Source: Kangsaoukella pontilimi (GTDB taxonomy: Bacteria; Pseudomonadota; Alphaproteobacteria; Rhodobacterales; Rhodobacteraceae). From it: DNA of 64,000 nt. The stretch covers positions 310,001 through 374,000 of the forward strand of contig NZ_WUPT01000001.1 of NCBI RefSeq assembly GCF_009830125.1, read 5' to 3'. Shown one piece after another: positions 35,561 to 44,165 of the stretch. Within the stretch, counting starts at the first letter, position 1; each line of letters begins with the position of its first letter. A model generated the notes under the pieces. That model was not told where the DNA came from. It worked only from the letters and a program-made list of their open reading frames with translations, and ran no database searches. A program made the position numbers and the translations under genes.

Positions 35561-36511
35561 TCAGCTTTCGCAGATTTGCTGAAGCGCGATCCAGTCGCCG
35601 TCGGCGAGGATCGTCGGGGACGCATCCTCGCTGACCGAGCGCGCCGAGAGGATCGCGCGGAGCGCGCCGGGCGCGGGGGCCGGGCCGGGGCGCGCGATGA
35701 GGTCGGCGGCATAGGCGGCAAGATCTTCGTCGGACAGATGCCCCGTGGTCAGAAGCCGGAGCGACGCGCGGATGCCGGCCACGTCGAGAAGGCGCTCGAT
35801 CGGGTCTTCGCGGACCGAGGCCAGTTCCGCCGAGAGAAGCGCGGTCGAAAGCGCCAGCGGCGTCTCGTGATCCTCGACCAGTTCGTGACCGGCCAGAAGG
35901 ATACCGCCCGGAATGCGCGCCGCGCCGGTCAGCGCCGAGCGCACGATGACGAGGCGGCGGGTCGTGTCGGGGAAGAGCCGGTTTTCCAGAACGGCGAGCG
36001 ACTGGCGGCCCGACTGATCGGCGCAGGGCGCCCCCGCCACGCGGGCGACATGGGCCAGAACGTCCTGCCCGATGGAGGCGCGTGCCGCGTCCGGGATGAT
36101 CGAGGCCGCATAGCGCGTCAGCGCGCCGGGCAGCCAGAAGACGACAAGCGCAAGGATCAGGATCGAGACGACGCCGACGATGCCCGCGCGCAGGCGTCCG
36201 GGCCGGGCCTGACCGCGCCGGATCGCGCGAGACACCTTGGCGAGCGCGTCGATCATCTGCGCGTCCGCGATTTCGAGGCTCTCTTCGGCATCCTCGCCCG
36301 GTCGGTAGAGCGCGGGGCGCGTGCCGGGGTTCATGCGCTCGACGGCGGGAAGCGACCAGTGGGTCAGAACGCGCTCGTTCAGGTCCGAGATGGTCAGCGT
36401 GGCTTCACCGATCGAGACGATCACATCGCGGCGCTGCGCCTCCGGCTCGGGCCGCCAGACGCCTTCGGCTTCCAGCCGCTGGTATTGCTCTAGAACGGTT
36501 GCGCGCCCCAA
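35561..36511 (-). CDS. Single-pass membrane protein with degenerate M48-peptidase-like domain
   Basis: I do not recognise a named family for this 316-residue protein. It has a cytoplasmic N-terminal part (1-105), one transmembrane helix (about 109-127) and a large periplasmic domain. The segment ARIPGGILLAGHELVEDHET (199-218), followed by ALLSAELASVRED, aligns by eye with the ALPGG...ELAxVLxHExxH region of M48 metallopeptidases. The HExxH motif is absent, with AELAS-VRED in its place, so it would be catalytically dead. The start at 36511 follows the open frame. It is convergent with upp (3-base gap). Confidence 0.6.
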   Translation of the reverse strand: MGRATVLEQYQRLEAEGVWRPEPEAQRRDVIVSIGEATLTISDLNERVLTHWSLPAVERMNPGTRPALYRPGEDAEESLEIADAQMIDALAKVSRAIRRGQARPGRLRAGIVGVVSILILALVVFWLPGALTRYAASIIPDAARASIGQDVLAHVARVAGAPCADQSGRQSLAVLENRLFPDTTRRLVIVRSALTGAARIPGGILLAGHELVEDHETPLALSTALLSAELASVREDPIERLLDVAGIRASLRLLTTGHLSDEDLAAYAADLIARPGPAPAPGALRAILSARSVSEDASPTILADGDWIALQQICES

Positions 36512-36644
36512 CGCTGCCTCGCATGTGGTTTGGGCGGAGCCTACCGGATCGGGAGGGCGCGCTCAATCGCTGCTCTGACGCGGCGTCGGACGTGACAGCG
36601 GCGGCGATAAACGCCAGTGTCGCGCCACTTCAGGAGGTTCCGAG

Positions 36645-38666
36645 ATGTCCGATTATTCCCGTCTGCTTCAGCCGCTCGATCTGGGCCATGTCACGCTGCC
36701 GAACCGCGTCCTCATGGGCTCGATGCATACCGGGCTGGAAGAGATGGGCGATTTCGACCGCGTGGCCGCTTTCTATGCCGCTCGGGCGCGGGGCGGCGTG
36801 GGTCTTATGGTGACGGGTGGCATGGCGCCCAACCGCGAAGGCGGCGTGATGCCGGGGGCGGCGGGGCTGTTCTCGGACAAGGACATCGCCAATCACGGCA
36901 AGGTCACGGCACGGGTGCATGACGAGGGCGGTCGGATCGCGATGCAGATCCTGCATGCCGGGCGCTATGCCTACAGCCCCGAATGCGTGGCGCCATCTGC
37001 CGTCAAGTCCCCGATCTCTCCTTTCGCGCCCAGGGAGCTGGACGAGGAGGGAATCGAGAAGCAAATCGCGGATATCGTCACCGCCGCCGTCCGGGCGCGT
37101 GAGGCGGGCTATGACGGGGTCGAGGTGATGGGCTCGGAAGGGTATTTCCTGAACCAGTTTCTGGTGACCCATACCAACAAGCGCGAGGACCGCTGGGGCG
37201 GGTCTTACGAGAACCGGATGCGTCTGCCGGTCGAGGTCGTCCGGCGCGTGCGCGAGGCGGTCGGCCCGGATTTCATCGTGATCTACCGGATCAGCCTGAT
37301 CGACCTCGTGCCGGGCGGCTCGACCTGGGACGAGGTGGTGACGCTTGCCAAGGCCATCGAGGGCGCGGGCGCGTCGATCCTGAACACCGGCATCGGCTGG
37401 CACGAGGCGCGCGTGCCCACAATCGCCACCAGCGTGCCGCGCCGGGCGTTTACATGGGTCACGAAGAAGCTGATGGGCGAGGTGGCGATCCCGATCATCA
37501 CGTCGAACCGGATCAACACGCCCGAGGTGGCCGAGGCCGTTCTGGCCGATGGCTGTGCCGACATGGTGTCGATGGCGCGCCCCTTCCTTGCCGATCCGGC
37601 CTTCGTGGCCAAGGCCAAGGCGGGCCGGGCGGCGACCATCGCGCCCTGCATCGCCTGCAATCAGGCCTGTCTGGACCACACGTTCGAGATGAAGGTCGCC
37701 ACCTGCCTCGTGAACCCGCAGGCTGCGTACGAGACCGAGTTGGTCTATTCGAAGACCGACGCGCCCAAGCGGGTCGCCATCGTGGGCGCGGGGCCGGCGG
37801 GGCTGTCGACTGCGCTTGTCGCGGCCGAGCGGGGGCATGAGGTGACGCTGTTCGACCGGTCCGACAAGATCGGCGGGCAGCTCAACATGGCCAAGATGGT
37901 GCCAGGCAAGGAAGAGTTCCACGGCCTTGTCGACTGGTACAGGACGATGCTGGACGAGACCGGCGTGACCTGCCGTCTGAACACCGAGGCGACGGCGGAG
38001 GTGCTGGAGGGCTTCGACGAGATCGTCGTGGCCACCGGCGTCGTGCCGCGCGATCCGGGCATCCCGGTCGAGGGCGACGCGCATGTGGTGAGCTACATCG
38101 ACATCCTGACAGGCCGCGAGACGGCAGGTGACCGCGTGGCGGTTGTGGGCGCGGGCGGTATCGGCTTCGACGTGTCGGAATACCTGACCGCCGAGGGCGA
38201 AAGCCCGACCGAGAACCTGGCCCACTGGCTGGAGGAATGGGGCGTCGCTGACCCTGCCGAGGCGCGGGGCGGTCTGGACCCCGAGGGGCCGCAGCCTGCA
38301 GCCAGCCCGCGTCAGGTGACGCTGTTGCAGAGAAAGGCCGAGCGGCCCGGCAAGCGGCTGGGCAAGACCACGGGATGGATTCACCGGGCCAGCCTTCAGA
38401 TGAAGGGCGTCAAGATGCTGGGCGGCGTGACCTATGACCGGATCACGCCGGAGGGTCTGCACGTCACGCGGCAGGACGGCACGGCCGAGGTCATCCCAGC
38501 GGATACGGTCGTTCTTTGCGCGGGACAGTTGAGCGAGCGCAGCCTCGCCGACGCGCTTGAAGCGGCGGGCAAGACCGTTCACGTGATCGGCGGGGCCGAC
38601 GTGGCGGCCGAACTGGACGCGAAGCGTGCGATCAATCAGGGCTCGCGGTTGGCCGCAATTCTCTGA
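36645..38666 (+). CDS. fadH: NADH:flavin oxidoreductase / 2,4-dienoyl-CoA reductase family
   Basis: A 673-residue three-domain enzyme of the FadH/TMADH type: an FMN-binding TIM barrel (about 1-365), an iron-sulfur segment with CIACNQACLDH followed by a Cys 11 residues on (near 340-360, a 4Fe-4S cluster), and FAD/NAD(P) folds (VAIVGAGPAGLSTA near 376; VAVVGAGGIGFDVSEY near 500). It probably reduces 2,4-dienoyl-CoA esters during unsaturated fatty acid oxidation, but enoate or histamine/TMA-type demethylases share the layout. A ribosome-binding site CAGGAGG precedes the start. A hairpin follows the stop. Confidence 0.85.
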   Translation: MSDYSRLLQPLDLGHVTLPNRVLMGSMHTGLEEMGDFDRVAAFYAARARGGVGLMVTGGMAPNREGGVMPGAAGLFSDKDIANHGKVTARVHDEGGRIAMQILHAGRYAYSPECVAPSAVKSPISPFAPRELDEEGIEKQIADIVTAAVRAREAGYDGVEVMGSEGYFLNQFLVTHTNKREDRWGGSYENRMRLPVEVVRRVREAVGPDFIVIYRISLIDLVPGGSTWDEVVTLAKAIEGAGASILNTGIGWHEARVPTIATSVPRRAFTWVTKKLMGEVAIPIITSNRINTPEVAEAVLADGCADMVSMARPFLADPAFVAKAKAGRAATIAPCIACNQACLDHTFEMKVATCLVNPQAAYETELVYSKTDAPKRVAIVGAGPAGLSTALVAAERGHEVTLFDRSDKIGGQLNMAKMVPGKEEFHGLVDWYRTMLDETGVTCRLNTEATAEVLEGFDEIVVATGVVPRDPGIPVEGDAHVVSYIDILTGRETAGDRVAVVGAGGIGFDVSEYLTAEGESPTENLAHWLEEWGVADPAEARGGLDPEGPQPAASPRQVTLLQRKAERPGKRLGKTTGWIHRASLQMKGVKMLGGVTYDRITPEGLHVTRQDGTAEVIPADTVVLCAGQLSERSLADALEAAGKTVHVIGGADVAAELDAKRAINQGSRLAAIL

Positions 38667-38684
38667 CGCACCTGCGATTGTTGC

Positions 38685-38706
38685 GCGGCAGGCCCTGGCC
38701 TGCCGC
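38685..38706 (+). terminator. Hairpin downstream of fadH
   Basis: GCGGCAGGCC and GGCCTGCCGC form a perfect 10-base-pair stem with a 2-base centre, 18 bases after the fadH stop. The following bases (AGGGTCATTTC) hold only a short T-run, so it may end or stabilise the transcript with low efficiency. Confidence 0.6.
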
Positions 38707-38892
38707 AGGGTCATTTCTGGCCGATTTCCCGAAAGTCAATAAATATCAATGCGTTGGGCGAATTTCGCTCGTTTCCGTTCTCAAAACGATCCCGAGATTA
38801 CCGGGAAATTGTCGGAGCCTTTCCCCATTCTTGCCCGATTTCACAGCCAAACCGTTCTGGCGAGGGGCGCGAAGACAAAGGTAACAAACCTG

Positions 38893-39798
38893 ATGGACCG
38901 ACTGACCGAAATGGAAGCGTTTGCAACCGTCGTGGATCAGGGTGGGTTCACCGATGCCGCAAAGAAGATGGGAATTTCGAAATCGGCCGTGTCCAAGCAC
39001 GTGTCGTCGCTCGAAGCCCGGCTTGGCGCACGGCTCTTGAACCGCACGACGCGCCGCGTCTCTCCCACCGAGATCGGCCTTGCCTATTACGACCGCGCCC
39101 GCCGCGTCCTGAACGACGCGGGCGAGGCGGATGCCCTTGTGACCTCGATGCAATCTGCGCCCTCGGGCCTGTTGCGCATCTCTGTCGCCACGGATTTCGG
39201 CGTGAACCACCTGTCGCCGGTCCTGGGCGAGTTCCTGCAGGAATTCCCCGACATCACCGTGAACATGGTGCTGAACAACCGGTATGTGGAACTGATCTCC
39301 GAAGGCTTCGACCTGGCCATCCGGATCGGTGAGCTGGAAGACTCGACGCTCAGGGCCCGCAAACTCTGCGAGACGAACCGCCGCATGATCGCGAGCCCCG
39401 CCTATTTCGAGAAATACGGGCGCCCGCAGAAGATCGACGATCTGAACGAGCACAAGCTTCTGCATTATTCGAACAACTCCGCCGGCAACGTCTGGAAGCT
39501 GACCGCGCCTTCGGGCGAAAAGCGTCAGGTCCGTACCGCCGGCTGGCTGACCGTCAATGACGGACAGTCGCTTCTGAACGCCGCGATCGCGGGTCTGGGC
39601 ATCGCCTACCTGCCGTCCTTCCTCTACGCCGAGGCGATGGAAGAGGGTATGGTCGAAGAAGCGATCCCCGAACTGCCGATCGATACGCAGGGCATCTTCG
39701 CGGTCTATCCGCCGGGCCGCTTCACGCAGCCCAAGGTGCGCGCCTTCATCGATTTCCTTGTCAACGCCTTCGCCGAGAAGGGTCCCGACAAGTGGTAA
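38893..39798 (+). CDS. LysR-family transcriptional regulator
   Basis: A 301-residue regulator with an N-terminal winged helix-turn-helix (MDRLTEMEAFATVVDQGGFT, then KMGISKSAVSKHVSSLEARLG, residues 1-60) and a LysR substrate-binding domain (about 90-290). The subgroup resembles the DsdC/AaeR-like members with short C-termini. The ATG at 38893 is used because it begins the conserved domain; the frame extends to 38749 without similarity. No divergent target gene is adjacent, so the regulon is unknown; fadH upstream on the same strand is one candidate. A terminator follows. Confidence 0.9.
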   Translation: MDRLTEMEAFATVVDQGGFTDAAKKMGISKSAVSKHVSSLEARLGARLLNRTTRRVSPTEIGLAYYDRARRVLNDAGEADALVTSMQSAPSGLLRISVATDFGVNHLSPVLGEFLQEFPDITVNMVLNNRYVELISEGFDLAIRIGELEDSTLRARKLCETNRRMIASPAYFEKYGRPQKIDDLNEHKLLHYSNNSAGNVWKLTAPSGEKRQVRTAGWLTVNDGQSLLNAAIAGLGIAYLPSFLYAEAMEEGMVEEAIPELPIDTQGIFAVYPPGRFTQPKVRAFIDFLVNAFAEKGPDKW

Positions 39799-39848
39799 GA
39801 TCTCCCTCGTATGTGATGAGTTTTCTTCCCTCGTTGTAACCCAACTCA

Positions 39849-39876
39849 CAGGCGCCCCACCCGGGCGCCTGTTTTT
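39849..39876 (+). terminator. Intrinsic terminator of the LysR gene
   Basis: CAGGCGCCC (39849-39857) and GGGCGCCTG (39863-39871) form a perfect 9-base-pair stem with a 5-base loop followed by five T residues. It lies between convergent genes and touches the stop of the OmpA gene. Confidence 0.92.
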
Positions 39877-40829
39877 CATTCAAGGGTCAGAAGAACGGCT
39901 TCGACGCGGCGGTTGCGCGCGCGGCCTTCATCGCTCGTGTTGGGCGCGATGGGCGAGAGATAGCCCACACCATCCGCCTCGATCCGGCCGGGGGCGATTC
40001 CGTAGACGCTGATCAGGCGTTCGCGCACGGCCTCCGCACGCGCACGCGAGAGCGCCCGGTTGGCATCCGCGTTGCCCACGCTGTCGGTGTGGCCGACAAG
40101 CGCGACGCGCGCGCCCGCGTTCCGCGTCATCCAGAGCGCCAGCGCGTCGAGCGACGCGACGCCAAGGGGCGGCAGCGTGGCGCTGCCCGAGGGGAAGGCG
40201 AGGTCCGAGAGGATCACGTGCCCGCGCGTGGTCAGCGCCGAGGCGAGCGCGCCTTCGTCCGCGATATCGACCGCCGGGGCCGTGGCGATCGGCCCGCTTT
40301 CGGTCGCCGGGAGCGGACCGGCATCCGCGGCGCGGGCAGGGCCGACAGTAATCACCTGCGCGTAGCCGTTATTCGTGGCCCGCGAGGTGACAACCGCCAC
40401 GGTCTGGGGCGCGGGCCCGTCGCGGCGCATCAGGAGGTAGCGGTAATCGCCAAGGTCCACATGCATGTCCGGCTCGCCGATCAGGTCGAGCTGAAAGCGG
40501 AAGTCGAAGCCGCCGCAGGCGCGGTCGGCGCAGGTGAAGACGGTCTCGTACCCCTCGGCCTCGAGCTGTTCGCGAAACGGCGTCAGAAGCTGCAGCGTGG
40601 TGCGCGTGCCTTGGGGAGAGCGGTAGACCGTGCGGGTGATGGCACCCTCCGCCTGAGGCGGCGCGACATCTTCCGACCATGGCCTGTCGGGCAGGCGGAC
40701 CGAACCGGCCGGGGTTTCGTCCGTGGCGGTGATCTGCGCGCCCGGCAGCGTCAGGTCGAGCGCCTGTGCCGGAAGCGCCAGCAGGGCGGCGAGGGCGGCC
40801 GCGGTCAGGAGAGGTGCGCGGCCCGTCAC
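39876..40829 (-). CDS. OmpA-family protein (peptidoglycan-binding C-terminus)
   Basis: A secreted 317-residue envelope protein. A signal peptide (residues about 1-24, LLTAAALAALLALPAQA) is followed by a domain of unknown type (25-200) and a C-terminal OmpA domain (about 210-317) with VGHTDSVGNADANRALSRAR and the NRRVEAVL end, the motif set for binding peptidoglycan. Start is GTG 40829, which overlaps the stop of the upstream GNAT gene (GTGA) and gives a proper signal peptide. It is last in a three-gene operon with genes for the GNAT enzyme and the CinA-like protein. Confidence 0.85.
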   Translation of the reverse strand: MTGRAPLLTAAALAALLALPAQALDLTLPGAQITATDETPAGSVRLPDRPWSEDVAPPQAEGAITRTVYRSPQGTRTTLQLLTPFREQLEAEGYETVFTCADRACGGFDFRFQLDLIGEPDMHVDLGDYRYLLMRRDGPAPQTVAVVTSRATNNGYAQVITVGPARAADAGPLPATESGPIATAPAVDIADEGALASALTTRGHVILSDLAFPSGSATLPPLGVASLDALALWMTRNAGARVALVGHTDSVGNADANRALSRARAEAVRERLISVYGIAPGRIEADGVGYLSPIAPNTSDEGRARNRRVEAVLLTLE

Positions 40830-41560
40830 GCGCCAGCCTTGGGCGCGCGGCGGTAGTGGTAGCCGGTAATGACGGTCATCCCCACATCGGCATAGAGCGC
40901 ATTTGCCGCCTCGTTCGCGCGGGTGACGGCAAGGGTCAGCCATGCTGCGCCCGTCTCCCGCGCCCAGTTCGCGGCCGCGTGGACAAGCGTCCGGCCCACG
41001 CCTTTGCGCCGTTCCGAGGCCCTCGTCTCCAAAGCGTGAAGCATGGCGAGGCCCCCCTCGGCGCCCACATAGACAGCCGCCGCGGGGCGATTGCCGGAGC
41101 GGGCGAGGATCGACACGCGGGGGCAGGTGGCGCGTTCCATGATCGCGAGACGGGCCGGGCCGATGCCACCTTCGGCCCAGATCTCGCGCTCTGCCGCGAC
41201 GGGCGGCCAGACGGGATAGGCAAGGGTGGGCTTCAGGTCACGGGCAAGGCTTTCGGTCCGGGCCGCGTAGATATGGACCGGGTCCACGACCTCGTAGCCG
41301 CGCGTGTCGAGCCATGCGTCGAGGGGGCCGTCTTCGGGCCGGACCATGAAGAGCGGGCGCTGGCCGAGGCCGCGCATCCCGGCCTCGGCCCGGTCGATAT
41401 CGGCATCGGTGACCGTGCTTCGGGCGGTTGCCGCAGACACCCTCTGGCCGCCGCCCGCGCCCTCGCGAAGTGTCCAGGGGCCGTCCCCGATCATGCGGAG
41501 GGCCGGCCATGTCCGGTCGAGCAGGTCGAAGACCTGTTGTGGCGTGGGCGTTCCGGTCAT
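40826..41560 (-). CDS. GNAT family N-acetyltransferase
   Basis: A 244-residue protein whose C-terminal half is a GNAT domain: ASERRKGVGRTLVHAAANWA carries the acetyl-CoA loop (RKGVGR), followed by AWLTLAVTRANEAANALYADVGM. The N-terminal 110 residues look like a second, degenerate GNAT fold. The substrate is unknown. Its start overlaps the CinA-like gene by ATGA, and its stop overlaps the OmpA-family gene. Confidence 0.82.
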   Translation of the reverse strand: MTGTPTPQQVFDLLDRTWPALRMIGDGPWTLREGAGGGQRVSAATARSTVTDADIDRAEAGMRGLGQRPLFMVRPEDGPLDAWLDTRGYEVVDPVHIYAARTESLARDLKPTLAYPVWPPVAAEREIWAEGGIGPARLAIMERATCPRVSILARSGNRPAAAVYVGAEGGLAMLHALETRASERRKGVGRTLVHAAANWARETGAAWLTLAVTRANEAANALYADVGMTVITGYHYRRAPKAGA

Positions 41561-42291
41561 TGCCGCTCGGCCTCGGGGAAGGCTTGCGCAAGACGGGCGG
41601 CGGCCATGTCGAGCGCGTCTTCGTCCGACGAACGCATGACGATATTCGTGCCGTAAACGCCGTTCTGGATGAACGGGTAGGAGCCGAAGCTGACCTGGGC
41701 CATATCGGTTGCAAGGGCACTCAGCGCGGCGGCCACGTCGCCTTCGCCCCGCGCGATCCGGAGCGTCACCGAGCGGAGAGGCGCGCCGCCCGTCAGCGTC
41801 GGCAGGAGCGAGGCGACCATCGCCTCGAAGATCGCGGGCACCCCTGCCATCACGTGGACATTGCCGATGGAGAAGCCGGGGGCGGCGGAAATGGGGTTGT
41901 CGATCAGGGCCGCGCCGTCGGGGATACGCGCCATCCGGCGGCGGGCATCGTTGATCTGGGTTCCCTGCCGGTCGTAATGCGCCTGAAGCCGCTCGAGCGC
42001 GTCGGCGCGGACGTCGATTCCGGCCCCGAAGGCGGCGGCCACGGCGTCGGCGGTGATGTCGTCATGGGTGGGGCCGATGCCGCCCGAGGTGAAGACATGG
42101 GCATAGCTGCCGGAAAGCGCGCGGACCGCCGAGACGATGGCGTCATGGTCGTCCGAGACCACGCGCACCTCCTTCAGGTCGATGCCCATCTCGGTCAGAC
42201 GACCGGCAAGGTGGTGCATATTGGCGTCGCGGGTGCGGCCCGACAGGATCTCGTCGCCGATCACGAGCATTGCGGCCGTCGGGTTCGCCAT
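41557..42291 (-). CDS. CinA-like molybdopterin-binding (MoaB/Mog fold) protein
   Basis: A 244-residue protein matching the N-terminal (MoCF-biosynthesis) domain of CinA: IGDEILSGRTRDAN, FTSGGIGPTHDDIT near residue 72, and VHVMAGVPAIFEAM near 150. The C-terminal nicotinamide-mononucleotide deamidase domain of full-length CinA is absent, so this is the short COG1058 form, associated in some species with ADP-ribose pyrophosphatase activity. The ATG at 42291 is chosen over 42312 because the extension is not conserved in type. First gene of its operon. Confidence 0.85.
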   Translation of the reverse strand: MANPTAAMLVIGDEILSGRTRDANMHHLAGRLTEMGIDLKEVRVVSDDHDAIVSAVRALSGSYAHVFTSGGIGPTHDDITADAVAAAFGAGIDVRADALERLQAHYDRQGTQINDARRRMARIPDGAALIDNPISAAPGFSIGNVHVMAGVPAIFEAMVASLLPTLTGGAPLRSVTLRIARGEGDVAAALSALATDMAQVSFGSYPFIQNGVYGTNIVMRSSDEDALDMAAARLAQAFPEAERQ

Positions 42292-42338
42292 TGTCACCGT
42301 CCTTGTTCCCATCCTCTTCGCGGTATAGGGCGGCGCTC

Positions 42339-43046
42339 ATGCGCTTTCAAACCGAACTCGTGCCTGCGCGGCTGATCCGGCGGTATAAACGCTTTCTCGC
42401 GGATGCCGTGCTGGAGGCCGACGGGCGCGAGGTGACGGTGCATTGCCCGAACCCCGGCGCGATGCTGGGGCTGGCCGAGGACGGCATGCGCATCTGGCTG
42501 GAGCCCAATGACGACCCCCGGAAGAAGCTGAAATTCGGCTGGCGGCTGGTCGAACTGGACGGCGGCCATCTGGCGGGGATCGATACGGGCGTGCCGAACC
42601 GCGTGGTGAAAGAGGCGCTGGAGGCCCGGGCGATTGCAGAGCTGCGCCCCTATGAGACCGTGCGGGCCGAGGTGCCCTATGCCGAAAAAAGCCGGGTGGA
42701 TTTCCTTCTGACCGGGGCGGGGCGGCCCGACACATTCGTCGAGGTCAAGAACGTGCATCTGAGGCGGGACGGGAGGCTGGCCGAGTTCCCCGACTGCGTG
42801 ACCCTACGGGGTGCGCGGCATCTGGACGATCTGGCGGCGATGGTGGCGGCGGGGGCGCGGGCGGTGATGCTCTACCTCGTGCAGAGGACCGATTGCGACG
42901 CCGTCGGCTTCGCCCGCGATATCGACCCCGCCTATGGCCGCGCCTTCGACCGGGCACGGGAGGCGGGCGTCGAGGCCATCGCCTATGGCACGTCGATCGA
43001 CCGGTCGGGCGTCACGCTTGGGCCGGCACTTCCGGTCCAAGCCTAA
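42339..43046 (+). CDS. sfsA: SfsA family protein (DNA-binding/sugar fermentation stimulation)
   Basis: A 235-residue protein matching SfsA across its length: the OB-like N-terminus (LIRRYKRFLADAVL), HCPNPGAMLGL near residue 38, the nuclease-like core SRVDFLLTG and FVEVKNVHL near 130-145, and FPDCVTLRGARHL. E. coli SfsA was found through maltose gene regulation, but its biochemical role is not settled. The ATG at 42339 is divergent from the CinA-like gene; the upstream extension of the frame lies in the intergenic gap. Confidence 0.9.
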   Translation: MRFQTELVPARLIRRYKRFLADAVLEADGREVTVHCPNPGAMLGLAEDGMRIWLEPNDDPRKKLKFGWRLVELDGGHLAGIDTGVPNRVVKEALEARAIAELRPYETVRAEVPYAEKSRVDFLLTGAGRPDTFVEVKNVHLRRDGRLAEFPDCVTLRGARHLDDLAAMVAAGARAVMLYLVQRTDCDAVGFARDIDPAYGRAFDRAREAGVEAIAYGTSIDRSGVTLGPALPVQA

Positions 43047-43119
43047 CAGATTGCCGCGCCCGCTGGCACTTTGCCGGTCTCTATCCTATATCGGGCAGGA
43101 AAGCTGAGGACAGAACGCC

Positions 43120-43932
43120 GTGGATGAACGTGCCGAACGCCGTCTGACCAAAGACGGAATCAGACTCTATGACCCGAGCGACTTCGCCGGTATGCACCGT
43201 GCGGGCGAACTGGCCGCGCGCATTCTGGACGATGTCGCTGGTCTGGTCGTGCCGGGGGCCAGCACCGCCGAGATCGACGAGGCGATCACGCGCATGGTCG
43301 ACGAGGCTGGCGCGACCTCGGCCACGATCGGGTACAAGGGATACCAGCACGCGAGCTGCATCAGCGTGAACCATGTGGTCTGCCACGGCATTCCGGGCGA
43401 CAAGCGGCTGAAGGACGGCGATATCCTGAACATCGACGTGACCGTGATCGTCGATGGCTGGTACGGCGATACGAGCCGCATGTATGTGGCGGGCAAGCTC
43501 AGCCGGAAGGCCGAGCGGCTGATCCAGGTCACCCATGACGCCCTGTTCAAGGGGATCGAGGCGGTCCGGCCCGGCAACACGTTCGGCGATATCGGTCACG
43601 CCATTCAGGCCTATGTCGAGGCGCACCGGATGTCGGTCGTCCGTGATTTCTGCGGCCACGGGCTGGGCCGCGTGTTCCATGCGCCGCCCAACGTGCTGCA
43701 TTACGGGCGTCCGGGAACGGGCGCCGTGCTGGAGCCGGGCATGTTCTTCACCATCGAGCCGATGGTGAACCTCGGCCGACCCGAGACCAAGGTCCTGGCC
43801 GACGACTGGACCGCCGTGACGCGGGACAAGTCGCTCTCGGCGCAGTTCGAGCATTCGGTCGGTGTGACCGAGGACGGGGTCGAGATTTTCACTCTCTCGC
43901 CCGGCGGCAGGTTTCACCCGACCTGGGGCTGA
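43120..43932 (+). CDS. map: Methionine aminopeptidase, type I
   Basis: Removes the initiator methionine from nascent proteins. The 270-residue pita-bread-fold enzyme shows the metal ligands in CHGIPGDKRLKDGDILNID (two parts of the site, with HG and NID), DTSRMYVAG, GHGLGRVFH near residue 185 and the FTIEPMV Glu near 212. Start is GTG 43120 because the only alternative further in frame removes conserved residues. Repeat copy B lies downstream. Confidence 0.95.
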   Translation: MDERAERRLTKDGIRLYDPSDFAGMHRAGELAARILDDVAGLVVPGASTAEIDEAITRMVDEAGATSATIGYKGYQHASCISVNHVVCHGIPGDKRLKDGDILNIDVTVIVDGWYGDTSRMYVAGKLSRKAERLIQVTHDALFKGIEAVRPGNTFGDIGHAIQAYVEAHRMSVVRDFCGHGLGRVFHAPPNVLHYGRPGTGAVLEPGMFFTIEPMVNLGRPETKVLADDWTAVTRDKSLSAQFEHSVGVTEDGVEIFTLSPGGRFHPTWG

Positions 43933-44029
43933 TGTCTTTTGAAGGTTTTGCGCCGGGCCTTCGGCCCGTCGCGGGGAAGAGGGGGGGCGCTGCCCCCCTC
44001 AGCCGTTTCGGGTCCCGCAGATGAATAGC

Positions 44030-44118
44030 GCAGCACCAATTGCGTTCGCGCCTGCGGCGCGAGGTAGCGATTGGTGCTGCCGCTCCGACACGAAACGACC
44101 TCACCCCCCGGGATATTT
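44030..44118. repeat. Intergenic palindromic repeat, copy B
   Basis: This copy is in the gap between the convergent map and dctM genes (43933-44165, no gene seen). Outer arms GCAGCACCAAT (44030-44040) and ATTGGTGCTGC (44070-44080) are perfect and enclose an inner CGCGCC/GGCGCG stem. About 10 bases later comes CGAAACGACCTCA and then CCCCCGGGATATTT (to 44118). The two modules are those of copies A and C. Confidence 0.8.
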
Positions 44119-44165
44119 GAGGGCCGATAATGGAGTCGGGGTTTGGAAGGGGCTCCGCAGAGCCC

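Noticed and set aside
36630-38714. A 694-codon minus-strand open frame
   Set aside because: Antisense to fadH, whose flavin and iron-sulfur motifs are intact.
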